Assembly (NCBI GenBank): GCA_039105265.1
Contig: JAPFFF010000012.1
Location: 682,001-746,000, forward strand
DNA from: Tritrichomonas musculus
Lineage: Eukaryota; Parabasalia; Tritrichomonadida; Tritrichomonadidae
Reading direction: 5' to 3'
Length of the DNA stretch: 64,000 nucleotides
Made by a program: the position numbers and the translations under genes. Shown here piece by piece: positions 44,706 through 55,600 of the stretch (position 1 is its first letter; every line of letters starts with the position of its first letter). The notes beneath the pieces were generated by a model, which saw only the letters and a list, made by a program, of their open reading frames with translations, did not search any database and had not been told where the DNA came from.

Positions 44706-47048
44706 TTAAGAGAAAAATCTGTTACCACCTGCAGCTAAATCTGCATTTTTCCAACTTGCTATTTTGAATTTAGATAAAAAATATATGACACCTGAATTAT
44801 CGCATCTAGTTTCAAAAACATAGCGGACAAAATTAGAAAAACATATTTTTTCGATATCATGATATGATAATTGAGGATACATTCCTTTAATTTCAGCCTT
44901 CGTTTCATAGTATTTTTTCTTAATTAATTCGATGTCAGCATTACAGTCTTTTATCATTGAATCAAAATTGTCATCTTCGTCGTATAAATTTTCAAGTTTT
45001 AATTTTTCTTTCTTTTGACTTGTGTTACTTTCTTCTTTCTTTTTTCTGAAAACCAATTTTTCATCAAGTGCTCGAAAATCAAAATGATTTCCAGAATATT
45101 TGGCATCATTTGGATTAATATTTGGGAATTTTGGTAAAACATATGTAAAACAATTAAGAAACTCATTAATAAAAGAGCCTAATATATTCAATGATTCCTT
45201 ATCAAACTTTCTATTCTTTTCAACTTCGTATATTGATATTATTCTATCTATATTTTTTCTATTTGATTTAAAAAGATTTTTTTCAAATTTATAATTGGGG
45301 AACTTTTTGAGAGATTGAACAAATAAATATTGAATATCAATTTCATTGCTATTTTTAACAATATTAAATATTTCTGATTTGCAAAAATTATTTAATATTG
45401 TATGTATGCAAGGAAGTTTCACTCCATAAATTGATTCAACAAAATCATCTTCACCACAATCACAATTTTCTTTTGAACATTTTAAATAATTATCTGGTCT
45501 CTTGCTAAGAATTTGTATAACTTTTTGAATCATTTTTTGATGTTTGTTTTGAAAAGAATTTCCACAAATATCTGAGTAATTATTTATATAATTTAATAAA
45601 TAATTTACAATTGTTGTGAAACCAGTTTTAAATGAATGAGTTCCGGAATCTGGCAATTTTTGATTGATATTTCCGTGGAAACCTTCCGAATGATTTGAAC
45701 AACGAGCTACATGGTGGTCAGAACGAATCCATATTGCCCAATTAGCAATATAATAATCACTTTTTTTAATTTCTTCTTTATTTGGCATTCTTTCCACTTC
45801 ATCTATATCTTTTAACATAATTTCAAAATCTTTTAATTTTTGTTTTTTTTCATTATCTTGATCGGTATCGTCAAATAAAGGTGAATTTGGATCTTTTTTA
45901 TATTCGTCCATTTCAACTAAAATAAATTCTTTTTCTTGTTTATATATTAAATATGTTTTGCATCTCAATAACCTTGCAACCCATATGCCTAATGATGATT
46001 TAGGTCCAAATATTTGTATAATATGACGATGACAAAAATATTGAATATTTGAATGTAATTTACAGAACTTTTTGATAGGAGAACCTAAATCTGATAAAAC
46101 AACTTTATTTTCAAAAACATTTTTATTTAAACAAAACTTATTTAATCCATCAAATAATAAATTATATAAAAAACGGTTCTCTTTAGGGCCAATTGATAAT
46201 GCGAAAGGAAAACTTGAATTGAAATAAATTGAATGGTATATACAAAATTTGTAAGGCTTAAGCGCATAAAAAGAAGCATCAATTTGCAAATAATGCATAT
46301 AATTTATAACTTCTAAAGCCCAAGGCATAATCCATATTATATTTTTAATAAAAGCAAAATCATTATTAAATTTAAATGCAAATCCATCGTCCTGAACTTT
46401 TTGAGTACTTATCTCAATATAAACAAAACCAGGTAAATGCAATAAAATTTTATAAAAATCATCATAACCTTGAAAACTAACGGCTCTTCTACGCAAGGTT
46501 CTTTTATCTAAAAAGTTTTGAAAAGCAAATTTTATAAATATTGGAAAATTAGAATTTTTTCGAGCTACGTAATTACAAAAAGTATAAAGCATTGTATTTT
46601 TATGTTTACATTGTTTATTCCAAAAATCTTGAGTCAAAAAAGGACACTCTTTATTTTTCAAAGTATATGGCGACGTCATGATACATTCTTCAAAATCAAT
46701 AGTAACAACTTTCATAGTTTGGTTTTCAAGGAGTTGATCTCTAGCGAGAACTTTAATGGTTTCCAAATCGTTTTTGACAGTTATGCTAAATATTTGAATT
46801 TCAGTATTTATCTTTGATTTATTACAGCAACTAAACGAAAAAATGTCATTATAAACTCTTTTGTTGTTGCATATAAATTCTTTGGTTAAGCTATCGAGGA
46901 AAAGGATTAGCGAAATGATATTGAAATTCTGAGAATGCAAAGGAACAATTTCAATGAATGTTCTTAATCCTTTATCTTTTAAAGAATTAGGTCTTTGCGT
47001 ATGAGATAGATATTTCGCTGAATAATAAAGATTTTGGTCTTCTTCCAT
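44706..47048 (-). CDS. MULE transposase, 780 aa (MULE copy 2)
   Basis: Identical in sequence to the transposase at 29992-32334: DDE residues Asp257, Asp320, Glu455 and the CxCxnCxH SWIM finger are all present. Confidence 0.9.
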   Translation of the reverse strand: MEEDQNLYYSAKYLSHTQRPNSLKDKGLRTFIEIVPLHSQNFNIISLILFLDSLTKEFICNNKRVYNDIFSFSCCNKSKINTEIQIFSITVKNDLETIKVLARDQLLENQTMKVVTIDFEECIMTSPYTLKNKECPFLTQDFWNKQCKHKNTMLYTFCNYVARKNSNFPIFIKFAFQNFLDKRTLRRRAVSFQGYDDFYKILLHLPGFVYIEISTQKVQDDGFAFKFNNDFAFIKNIIWIMPWALEVINYMHYLQIDASFYALKPYKFCIYHSIYFNSSFPFALSIGPKENRFLYNLLFDGLNKFCLNKNVFENKVVLSDLGSPIKKFCKLHSNIQYFCHRHIIQIFGPKSSLGIWVARLLRCKTYLIYKQEKEFILVEMDEYKKDPNSPLFDDTDQDNEKKQKLKDFEIMLKDIDEVERMPNKEEIKKSDYYIANWAIWIRSDHHVARCSNHSEGFHGNINQKLPDSGTHSFKTGFTTIVNYLLNYINNYSDICGNSFQNKHQKMIQKVIQILSKRPDNYLKCSKENCDCGEDDFVESIYGVKLPCIHTILNNFCKSEIFNIVKNSNEIDIQYLFVQSLKKFPNYKFEKNLFKSNRKNIDRIISIYEVEKNRKFDKESLNILGSFINEFLNCFTYVLPKFPNINPNDAKYSGNHFDFRALDEKLVFRKKKEESNTSQKKEKLKLENLYDEDDNFDSMIKDCNADIELIKKKYYETKAEIKGMYPQLSYHDIEKICFSNFVRYVFETRCDNSGVIYFLSKFKIASWKNADLAAGGNRFFS

Positions 47049-47238
47049 AAATATAAAAAGACCATAATTCTTTCAAAAAGTTATATATATTTATAAAAAA
47101 AAAAATTTAACAAATTTCTGAGAAGACTCAGAATATTTTAAATAAGCTTTATCAAAATAAAAAAATTAAAAAATCGTAATAATAATATTAAATAATCAAT
47201 TTTGTTTGTTTTTTGTTTGTTTTATTTTCATCTTTTTA

Positions 47239-47639
47239 TTGCCACCGTGGTCGTCCTATGGGCGGCAATGTCGTCAATTCCAGATCTTCCGGATGAAATC
47301 GCGATATCTTTGTCCGGATGACGACTCGCCGCAGTTACAACCAGCCAGCTGCTAAGCATTGCTGATCGTGGTCTTGCTATGGGCGGCAATGTCGTCATTC
47401 CAGATCTTCCGGATGAAATCGCGATATCTTTGTCCGGATGACGACTCGCCGCAGTTACAACCAGCTAGCTGCTAAGCATTGCTGATCGTGGTCTTGCTAT
47501 GGGCGGCAATGTCGTCATTCCAGATCTTCCGGATGAAATCGTGATATCTTTGTCCGGATGACGACTCGCCGCAGTTACAACCAGCTAGCTGCTAAGCATT
47601 ACTGATCGTGATCATGCTATGGGCGGCAATGTCGTCATC
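47239..47639. repeat. Right inner 120-bp array, MULE copy 2
   Basis: Three units, as in copy 1 at 32525. Confidence 0.9.
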
Positions 47640-47682
47640 TCGGTTTCTTTGATTGGTTTAGTTCTATAAAAATGGCGCTTTT

Positions 47683-47814
47683 TCATGGTTTTATCTTAGT
47701 GAACTTTTTCAAAACTTTACAAGAAAATTTTAGAACTTTATCTTTTAAAGAATTAGGTCTTTGCGTATGAGATAGATATTTCGCTGAATAATAAAGATTT
47801 TGGTCTTCTTCCAT
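47683..47814 (-). pseudogene. Second copy of the transposase 5' end, right arm, MULE copy 2
   Basis: Counterpart of 32969-33100, same 43 codons. Confidence 0.75.
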
Positions 47815-48010
47815 AAATATAAAAAGACCATAATTCTTTCAAAAAGTTATATATATTTATAAAAAAAAAAATTTAACAAATTTCTGAGAAGACTCAGAAT
47901 ATTTTAAATAAGCTTTATCAAAATAAAAAAATTAAAAAATCGTAATAATAATATTAAATAATCAATTTTGTTTGTTTTTTGTTTGTTTTATTTTCATCTT
48001 TTTATTGCCA

Positions 48011-48764
48011 CCGTGGTCGTCCTATGGGCGGCAATGTCGTCAATTCCAGATCTTCCGGATGAAATCGCGATATCTTTGTCCGGATGACGACTCGCCGCAG
48101 TTACAACCAGCCAGCTGCTAAGCATTACTGATCGTGGTCTTGCTATGGGCGGCAATGTCGTCATTCCAGATCTTCCGGATGAAATCGCGATATCTTTGTC
48201 CGGATGACGACTCGCCGCAGTTACAACCAGCTAGCTGCTAAGCATTGCTGATCGTGGTCTTGCTATGGGCGGCAATGTCGTCATTCCAGATCTTCCGGAT
48301 GAAATCGCGATATCTTTGTCCGGATGACGACTCGCCGCAGTTACAACCAGCCAGCTGCTAAGCATTACTGATCGTGGTCTTGCTATGGGCGGCAATGTCG
48401 TCATTCCAGATCTTCCGGATGAAATCGCGATATCTTTGTCCGGATGACGACTCGCCGCAGTTACAACCAGCCAGCTGCTAAGCATTACTGATCGTGGTCT
48501 TGCTATGGGCGGCAATGTCGTCATTCCAGATCTTCCGGATGAAATCGCGATATCTTTGTCCGGATGACGACTCGCCGCAGTTACAACCAGCTAGCTGCTA
48601 AGCATTGCTGATCGTGGTCTTGCTATGGGCGGCAATGTCGTCATTCCAGATCTTCCGGATGAAATCGTGATATCTTTGTCCGGATGACGACTCGCCGCAG
48701 TTACAACCAGCTAGCTGCTAAGCATTACTGATCGTGATCATGCTATGGGCGGCAATGTCGTCAT
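48011..48764. repeat. Right outer 120-bp array, MULE copy 2
   Basis: Six units, as in copy 1 at 33297. The 97-codon frame at 48231-48524 is a by-product of the repeat. Confidence 0.9.
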
Positions 48765-49136
48765 CTCGGTTTCTTTGATTGGTTTAGTTCTATAAAAATG
48801 GCGCTTTTTCATGGTTTTATCTTAGTGAACTTTTTCAAAACTTTACAAGAAAATTTTAGAACTTTTTGTATGCCTTCTCAATTAACTCAAAAAGTCAGAA
48901 TAACGAATTTTCCTCAGAAAAAAATGGTGTAACTTTTTCTATAGTTTGTCATTCCGCCTAAAATAATTTTATCTTAATAAAAAAAGATAAAATCAAACTC
49001 ATTTTAAATGAATTAAAATCTACATTTTATTAATAATATGTAACTATTAAATAATTGGTTAATTTGCATTATTGGTTATGAAAAAAAGGGATTTTCTATC
49101 CATGAGTAGAACCGCCATCATAAGGTGAAATTTAAC

Positions 49137-49331
49137 TTACTCTGTTAAGAAAATTAACCAAAAAAATCGAAATTTTAAATTTTTCCTAAATATTTTTACT
49201 ATTTGCTTTTTTTGATATAATTTTTTTTTATTTTTACATAATTTTTCAGGAATATACGCGCCAGTGATCATCACGTGGTTGTGCGAAGCCGAATCAGGTT
49301 CCTTGAATTGCTGGATGAATCGAGAAGCCAT
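49137..49331 (-). CDS. Possible small protein, 64 aa
   Basis: ATG at 49331, stop at 49137. The first half (MASRFIQQFKEPDSASHNHV, then MITGAYIPEKL) has a normal protein-like composition; the second half is Lys/Phe-rich and may be read-out of AT-rich DNA, so the true gene could be a fragment whose 3' part was lost. On its upstream side two ACTTTTTGA words lie at 49394-49402 and 49413-49421, as in other promoters of this window. The MULE copy 2 right end is about 180 bp downstream. No family recognised. Confidence 0.35.
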   Translation of the reverse strand: MASRFIQQFKEPDSASHNHVMITGAYIPEKLCKNKKKLYQKKQIVKIFRKNLKFRFFWLIFLTE

Positions 49332-49751
49332 TTGAACTAAATATTTATGAATTATTTAGTAAAAATTGAATAAAAAATGTATAAAAAAAGTATTCAAAAA
49401 GTTTAAAAGTTCTCAAAAAGTGGTGTAGAAAAATACGATTCCCCTTCCATTTGGTATGAAATTAAAAAAATGAGATGATATTTTCCTGTTTATTCTAATT
49501 GATTGTGAAAGCTCTTTTGGAATTAACCAATACAATATTCTTGGTATTGCAAACTTTTGTGAAAAAATAAATAATGAAATTATCAATTAAGATATATAAA
49601 TATTTTAACAGCTTTATCATCTCATCATTAAGAATAAAAGCATTAAAAATTTGGTAAGATTATTTATAGTTTACACAATTACATAAAATTCTAAATAATA
49701 TAATATCTCGCATAATAATTAAAAAATCAATCTGTAGGTTTGAGTATATTA
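49332..49751. other. Intergenic region with two ACTTTTTGA motifs
   Basis: AT-rich. The motifs on the minus strand near 49394 and 49413 point to the small ORF on the left. Nothing else seen before the kinase stop. Confidence 0.4.
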
Positions 49752-51227
49752 TCACCTCCAATTTCGAAGTCCTGGAAGTTGATATGAGGTTCTTGCTGAT
49801 TTTATTTCTTTGGCAGTGAAAAATGGATGTTTTAAAGCTTCTTCAGCTGTAATTCTAACGTTTTGGTTCCAAACAAAGCATTTAGACAGCAAATCTAGTA
49901 GTAAAGGATCTTTCAATTTAGTAAGTGCTTTGAGTGATAAACTTCCAACTCTCCTTTTTCTTCGAGCTTGTGATCTAACAAGAGGATGGTAGGTACTATC
50001 AAAGAAATAGCGTTTTCTACTGCATTGATCTATCATTTCTCGTGGAGGAAGTCCTAATACTTCCATATACATTTCAAGCTGTTCGGCTTCATCGTATCCT
50101 GGGAAAAGAGGTTTTCCTATCATTAATTCACCAATAATGCAGCCAAAGCTCCATATATCCATTGGTGGGCCATATGGAAGCCCGAGGATTACTTCTGGAG
50201 CGCGATAAAAGCGGCTTTGTATGTACTCATATTTTTGGCGTCCAATATAACAAGAACTGCCAAAATCTATAATTCTAGTTTTCATTGTTGAACCTGGGCA
50301 TAATAAAATGTTCTCTGGTTTCATATCACAGTGGATAACATGATTGTTATGAATAAACGCTAATCCGTTGAGAATATCTGTTGCAATTGATTTGATCTGT
50401 GGGTTTGTTAAGGGTCTGAAATGCATTGATCGGCTAAATTCGTATAGATTTTGGCCAAGAATTTCAAAAGTTGCGCAAATATGATTACGAAAAATAAAAT
50501 AATCTAGACCTCTTATAATACATGAATTCTCATGACCGGTTGCAGCATTTAGATGTTGTAGTATTGAAATCTCAACTTCTCCTTGTTCGCGCATTTGCTC
50601 AGTATTGATAATTAATTTTAATGCGACATTTTTCTTTGTTTTGTGATCAAAGCATCGCAGCACTTGGCCAAATGCTCCTTTACCAAGCACAGCACGGATT
50701 TCAAAACGGTATGCAATTTGATCGCCAACAACTGCTTTGTAATGATGATTTGAATCATCAAAACCATGATTTGAGCCTCCTGTTGTATTAGACTTAATTT
50801 TTTTTGATTTTTGGCCAAGAAAATATATTTCATCGTAAATTGAAATTTCTTCTAATTCAAAACTTGTTAATGCCGATGAATAGTTTGATTTCGCTTCTTC
50901 TGCGGTAATAGGCGGCTCTTTAATCATTCCATCTGAATTAATTCGATGTGGTGAAGGTGATTTCCGTTGTTTATTATTGCGAAATCTTGGATTTGAAGCG
51001 CGAGCTGTAGATGCATTTCGACGCTTGTTCCTTGGGCTTCTCACTTTCTGTGTAACATTTTCATTTTCTTCTTGTCCTTGAAAACAAATATTTAAAGTCG
51101 GAACTGGAGGGCGAATTTTTTTTGTTCGAGGCGATTTTGGCTTAGATGCAGTTTTATCAGATTTTATTTGATTTTTTGGTACTGAATGTCTTACGAAATG
51201 TTTTTTTGGAGGCTCTACTTCGAACAT
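49752..51227 (-). CDS. DYRK-family (class 2) dual-specificity protein kinase, 491 aa
   Basis: A CMGC kinase of the DYRK2/Pom1 type, which autophosphorylates a loop tyrosine and then phosphorylates Ser/Thr. Residues 1-100 are basic and disordered with several SP/SPR sites (KSPR, RSPR, KSPSP). A DYRK homology box follows at about 108-139 (EEAKSNYSSALTSFELEEIS, then YDEIYFLG), which defines class 2. The kinase domain spans about 174-470: LGKGAFGQV (181-189), Lys204, HCDMKPENILL (299-309) with the DYRK-specific Cys, DFGSSC (321-326), the YEY autophosphorylation site (333-335) and SRFYRAPEVILG (338-349). All catalytic residues are present. No membrane segment. The ATG at 51227 diverges from the Rab gene 500 bp away. 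DYRKs regulate growth, polarity and the cell cycle elsewhere; the target here is unknown. Confidence 0.95.
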   Translation of the reverse strand: MFEVEPPKKHFVRHSVPKNQIKSDKTASKPKSPRTKKIRPPVPTLNICFQGQEENENVTQKVRSPRNKRRNASTARASNPRFRNNKQRKSPSPHRINSDGMIKEPPITAEEAKSNYSSALTSFELEEISIYDEIYFLGQKSKKIKSNTTGGSNHGFDDSNHHYKAVVGDQIAYRFEIRAVLGKGAFGQVLRCFDHKTKKNVALKLIINTEQMREQGEVEISILQHLNAATGHENSCIIRGLDYFIFRNHICATFEILGQNLYEFSRSMHFRPLTNPQIKSIATDILNGLAFIHNNHVIHCDMKPENILLCPGSTMKTRIIDFGSSCYIGRQKYEYIQSRFYRAPEVILGLPYGPPMDIWSFGCIIGELMIGKPLFPGYDEAEQLEMYMEVLGLPPREMIDQCSRKRYFFDSTYHPLVRSQARRKRRVGSLSLKALTKLKDPLLLDLLSKCFVWNQNVRITAEEALKHPFFTAKEIKSARTSYQLPGLRNWR

Positions 51228-51726
51228 ATTTTGTTTTCTATTCTAATTTAATAAACGTATATTTGATAGAAATATTCAATATTGAGAGGATAAATGTACC
51301 TTTAATAAGCAGCTTCAGAGAGCACCCTGAAGCCTGTTAGGAAGGTGTTTATAGAACTTGCCGTTAATCAACTACTTATTTGACAACTTGATTAAAAGGA
51401 TTTTGAATAATTTGCCTTATTTTTTGTTTTAATTAATTAATAAAAATCTACTTTAGAGCTTATCGAAAATATGCTGTCTTTGAAATAATTTGTTCAATTG
51501 ATATATATAAACAAAAAAAAAAAATTCTGAGAGACAATATTGGATTTCAGTAATATCATCTGAAAACAGCAAATTTTCAGCATAGGTTACAACTTGATTA
51601 GTATGGAATTCGATCCAATTATTTAACATTAGTTTGACATAGAAATAACGAAATGCAAAACATATACAATAGAAATAATTAGAATGATTTGAAATAATTT
51701 GATTGAAAAATTTAATAATTTTGAAA
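51228..51726. other. Divergent promoter region with a GC-richer hairpin near 51309-51365
   Basis: Between the DYRK and Rab starts. About 51305-51365 is less AT-rich, with the stem GCTTCAG/CTGAAGC and following CCTGTTAGGAAGGTGTTTAT. It might be a small RNA gene or a 5' leader of the kinase gene. Short frames across the region are not convincing. Confidence 0.35.
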
Positions 51727-52314
51727 ATGGATAATGATATTTCTGTCATCAAAGTTATTTTTTTGGGATCTTCTGGCGTAGGAAAGACATCGATACTCAA
51801 TGTTTTTAAGAAGTCGGATGATCCAATTATCCCAACAATAGCACCCGATAATTATACCGTTGATGTTATTAATTCACGAAACAACAAAGTTAAACTCAAC
51901 ATTTGGGATACAGCAGGCCAGGAGCAATATCGATCTATGACAACTGCCTACTATAGATCAGTTAATGTAGCTTTAGTTTGTTTTGATTACGAGAATAGAA
52001 ATGACTTTAAAAAATGGATACAGAGTGTTAAAGAAGTCTCCCCGGATTGTAATGTTCTTCTTGTTATTACGAAAAAGGACATCTATGACGAAAATCAGCT
52101 TAAAGAAATGGAAACGATAGCAGATAACGCAATCCTTGATGAAACAAACAATGCAACAAGCGTTTTTGTCACGTCAGCTTTAAGAAAAACTGGAATTGAT
52201 GAGTTGTTTGGTTTTATTGCAAATTGTGATACAAAGGATAAAACAGAATCACCGAGTAATAGTCCAAAAAATCTTGGTGGTTCACCTCAAGGTAATAAGG
52301 GATGTTGTGCATAA
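51727..52314 (+). CDS. Rab-like small GTPase, 195 aa
   Basis: A Ras-superfamily switch protein that should regulate vesicle traffic on membranes. The start is taken at ATG 51727; the frame is open 24 bp upstream but without ATG. G1 is GSSGVGKTS (14-22), a switch-I threonine is at Thr37 (PTIAPD), G3 is WDTAGQE (60-66), and G5 is TSALRK (149-154). G4 reads TKKD (115-118) where the family has NKxD, so guanine contact by Asn is replaced by Thr, and nucleotide affinity may differ. The C-terminus is a Ser/Gly/Asn-rich tail ending GCCA, with two cysteines for geranylgeranylation. The RabF-like WDTAGQEQYRSMTTAYYR supports Rab rather than Ras, Rho or Arf. The 195-residue length is normal. It converges with the CYFIP gene. 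Confidence 0.92.
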   Translation: MDNDISVIKVIFLGSSGVGKTSILNVFKKSDDPIIPTIAPDNYTVDVINSRNNKVKLNIWDTAGQEQYRSMTTAYYRSVNVALVCFDYENRNDFKKWIQSVKEVSPDCNVLLVITKKDIYDENQLKEMETIADNAILDETNNATSVFVTSALRKTGIDELFGFIANCDTKDKTESPSNSPKNLGGSPQGNKGCCA

Positions 52315-52662
52315 TATGTCTTTTTGATAAACATATTATTACTCATATGTTTTTACAAGTATTGATTCTAAGAATATTAATATTTCTATTATTAAACCAT
52401 TCAATTAAAAATCTCGTAGAATCAACATCAAAGCATGACAAAAAATTATCTTTTAAACTCCATTCAGGACTTAAATTCAAAGTATATGTTTCTAGTTGGA
52501 ATATTTTTTTCTTAATTAATGTTTGAGAGATTAAATTAAGCTCCCCAAACATTATAACTGTTTCAAACTTGCTGTGTCAAAAAAAAAAAAAAAAAATAAA
52601 CTATCTGAAATGATTCAAAAAAAAAGTATTAAAATATAATTATTATATATATTTTTCGTTTA
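52315..52662. other. Intergenic region between convergent genes
   Basis: AT-rich 3' flanks of the Rab and CYFIP genes with an A-run at about 52578-52596. Short frames on both strands overlap and are taken as chance. Confidence 0.5.
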
Positions 52663-55600
52663 TTAAGCCTGGTCATCAGAATTTATACTTTTAATGATTG
52701 GAGTGAATAACTGAATTGCCCAATCCATAGTTGCCGTTTCAAACTTGTTAATCAAGCAGAATCTAGATAATATATCATCTTTACTAGCTGCCGAGTCGAC
52801 CTCGATGACTCTTTGTATTTTTCGACCAACATTTATCACATGATAAATTTTTTCCTGACTCATAAAAAGAATCAGGGCTGCTGCCAAAAGCATAACTCCT
52901 TCACCATAAAGTTGGAAAGGACTTTCATTTTCTTTTTCTCTTCCAGCTTCGGCGTAAACAAAAATAAATTCGAGTATTGACCATCTAGAAGCGAATCCAG
53001 TCAAAGAAGGGAAATCAAGAATTGAAGGACTTTTTTCATCAAATAATTCTACTTTTTCAAAAGCTTTAATTGCTTTGATAATAGAGTCTAAACAAAGTGT
53101 TAATGTAATTGGAAAGATGTCTGTTCCATAAGCAAATAAATAACTATCGTCACTCTTAAGTTCTTCTGCAACAACTTTTGGAAAGAGGCGATCAACGTCA
53201 TTTACGCAGTTTCCATCTTTTCCTTGGCCTTTAAAGAAGCCAATAATTTCTTCTCGAGTCAATCTGGAGTTCATTAATGCAATATCAAGCATATAGGCAG
53301 CGGCAAGCATGTTTCCGAGTGCTTTCATCTCGGCAAAACATTCGTTTATGGTTGTATCGGAAACTAATGATCCATATGCTTCAATAAAATGTTCATAAAC
53401 AGTCTGTGCAGGTGTTGATAGTGGAAGATCTTTGATACGATGAAGATTCATCGAATCTATTTTTTCATATGTACTAATAAAGTCAGTTATTTGGGTCCTA
53501 AAGGCTTCACTCAATGTTTGAATAAATACAGCTAATTCACCATTCTCAAGAAGATGTGAAAAACAGCCAAAATGATCAACTGTTATGGGTGAAATTGTAT
53601 GGTCAAAGGCATTTTTTAATCCTTTGCCTAAAAGTTGTTTGCCAAACGTATATGATGGTAATGAACGAACTTTTGATGGATAATAAAGACGTAAAGGATT
53701 TGTCATTAAATAACAATGATGAACAACTTTTTCGGACAAATTAGTGACAATGTTTTGGACAAATAAGGAAAGATATGATGTCGGTACTGTGTTTTGGAAA
53801 GCTACATTTAAAAGATTGTCAAAGCTTGGAAGGGCTACGCCTTGATCGCATAATAAACGATGAGTTTCCCTCAAAATTTGAATTCCATGGAAAACAGCAA
53901 TTAATGATCCTGTTCCAACATTAGAACTCGTCGTTTTAACTAGGTTGTTGAGATTCTGGGTAATAATGCTTTCAATTTGCTTGGTTATCATTGATTTAAC
54001 GTCAATGAGGGAATAAAGAAGATAAAAATGATTTTGCTGTAACAAAGATGTAAAGCGATAAGGGCGTGATTCTTGCCAGTCATTTCTCTTTTGTGGTTTA
54101 ATTTCAACTTCTTTAGATAATGTGGAAGCTCGGCCTTTCATAAATGGACTTCTTGGACTGATTGTAGTGTTATACTTGCCTCCTCCTTGTTTCATTTCGG
54201 GTTTTGGCTCTAGAGATGATTTTGTGCCTAATTGATCTGGTGTTAGTTGAAGATTAGATCGAACATTTTCTGGGATAAGTTTAACTGAAACGAATGTTCT
54301 AAAACTGAGGAAAATGAAATCAGATATCAAGGATGTTAAGGCTTCAAGACACATTTGGCTTTCGGCTCGAATTTCATCAAGAAGGAAAAGTGAATGTAAT
54401 TTAGTACTGGCAACATGAGCTGCATCGTCATATATGCCAAGAGGAAAGAAAACAAGTTCTGTTATTTCCGGAGTTTTGAAGTTTTGAAGGGCATATTCGC
54501 AAAGAACGTATGGAAGACTTGATTTAACTGGAAAGTTGATTGTTTTATTTAAACTAAGCTGGACTTCTTTGAAGTAAAGATCGCTTTGATCAGCTATATT
54601 AGAAATAAGTTGATTGAATTGTAATATAGTTGTGTATTGGAATGATTTTGACATAAAGTTATTGACTCGGCTAATAATCTTATCATTTTTGAATGATTTT
54701 TTATAACCATTTTTCAAGTATTCACTTGTTGGATTGAAAATGTGCTGAAGTTGAATTCGAACAAATTCTATTGCTTCAAGATTTGGTGGGGCTGAACGAT
54801 TTACAACTGGATATAATGGAGCATTCTTCTTCTTTATATTTGGATACATCGGTCCTGCATTCCAATCTCCAACATGTGTTGAAAGTGTCATGATGATATC
54901 TTGAATCTTCTGCTCAACTTCTTTCTTTGCTTTTCGCATAACTTTCTGACAGCAATCTTTAACAAAACTTTGGAAACTAACTGTGATAGCTTCAGAAATG
55001 ATTGGTAATATAGCTGCACTTGAATCGCGAAGTTGATCACATATTGATCTCCAAAGCATGATGGCACGAATAAGTACATTTAATTCTTCATGTGTATAAC
55101 CTTTTCGAATAGATCTTTCGTATGGGAATTGCGATTTTACCTCTCCTGGAGTTTCTGGTGGAGTAATTGTTAATTTATATGCGTATTGTTCACGAACGGA
55201 GTTTTTAAGTGAAGCAATTGAGTGAATTAAGTTCATTAAAAAACCTAAAAATTCATCAGATGACATAATTTTTTGTGATGCACTATCTATTTTGGATGGA
55301 AGTTCACTAATCCATGTTTGAAGATCGTTGGTAATATCCCTCATTCTATTAGGAATTGTTTTTGGATCAAATTGATATTTTTCAGCATCTTTGGTAAAGC
55401 CTTTTATAGAACTGCAATAATCAGAAATTTTGATTGAGACTTCGAAAGCTAATGGTAATAATGGATGCTTTTGTGCTTGTTGAGCAAGTAATTGAATAGT
55501 CTTGGAATCTTGCTCTGTGTATTTGCAGAGGAACATTAAAAATCGAATATACATATATAAGCTTTCTGGTACTAAAAAGTTTTCTTTTTCCAAATTTGAT

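Larger units (their letters stand above)
34245..48958 (+). repeat. 14.7-kb direct tandem duplication, unit 2
   Basis: Copy of 19530-34244, offset 14,715 bp and 14,714 bp after one T-run. It starts TTATTAAAATGAG immediately after the last base of MULE copy 1 and ends with the last base of MULE copy 2. Spacers inside it hold the same content as described for unit 1 (A-run near 35031, repeat element at about 36785-37075). Confidence 0.9.
43198..48958 (-). mobile_element. MULE DNA transposon, copy 2 (5,761 bp), perfect 9-bp target duplication
   Basis: Same structure as copy 1. It is flanked on both sides by TAAAATAAT (43189-43197 and 48959-48967), the 9-bp duplication expected of MULEs, so this copy marks the true insertion site. 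The transposase frame is intact. Arrays lie at about 43393-43904, 44280-44550, 47239-47639 and 48011-48764. Confidence 0.93.

Noticed and set aside
34245-48958. Treating the second unit as an independent ancient paralogous cluster
   Set aside because: Near-perfect identity including spacers means a very recent event or an assembly effect, not old paralogy.
49810-50833. Short frames inside the DYRK gene
   Set aside because: Alternative frames of a conserved kinase gene.
51453-51800. 115-codon minus-strand frame overlapping the Rab start
   Set aside because: Overlaps a well-supported GTPase start on the other strand and has no motif.
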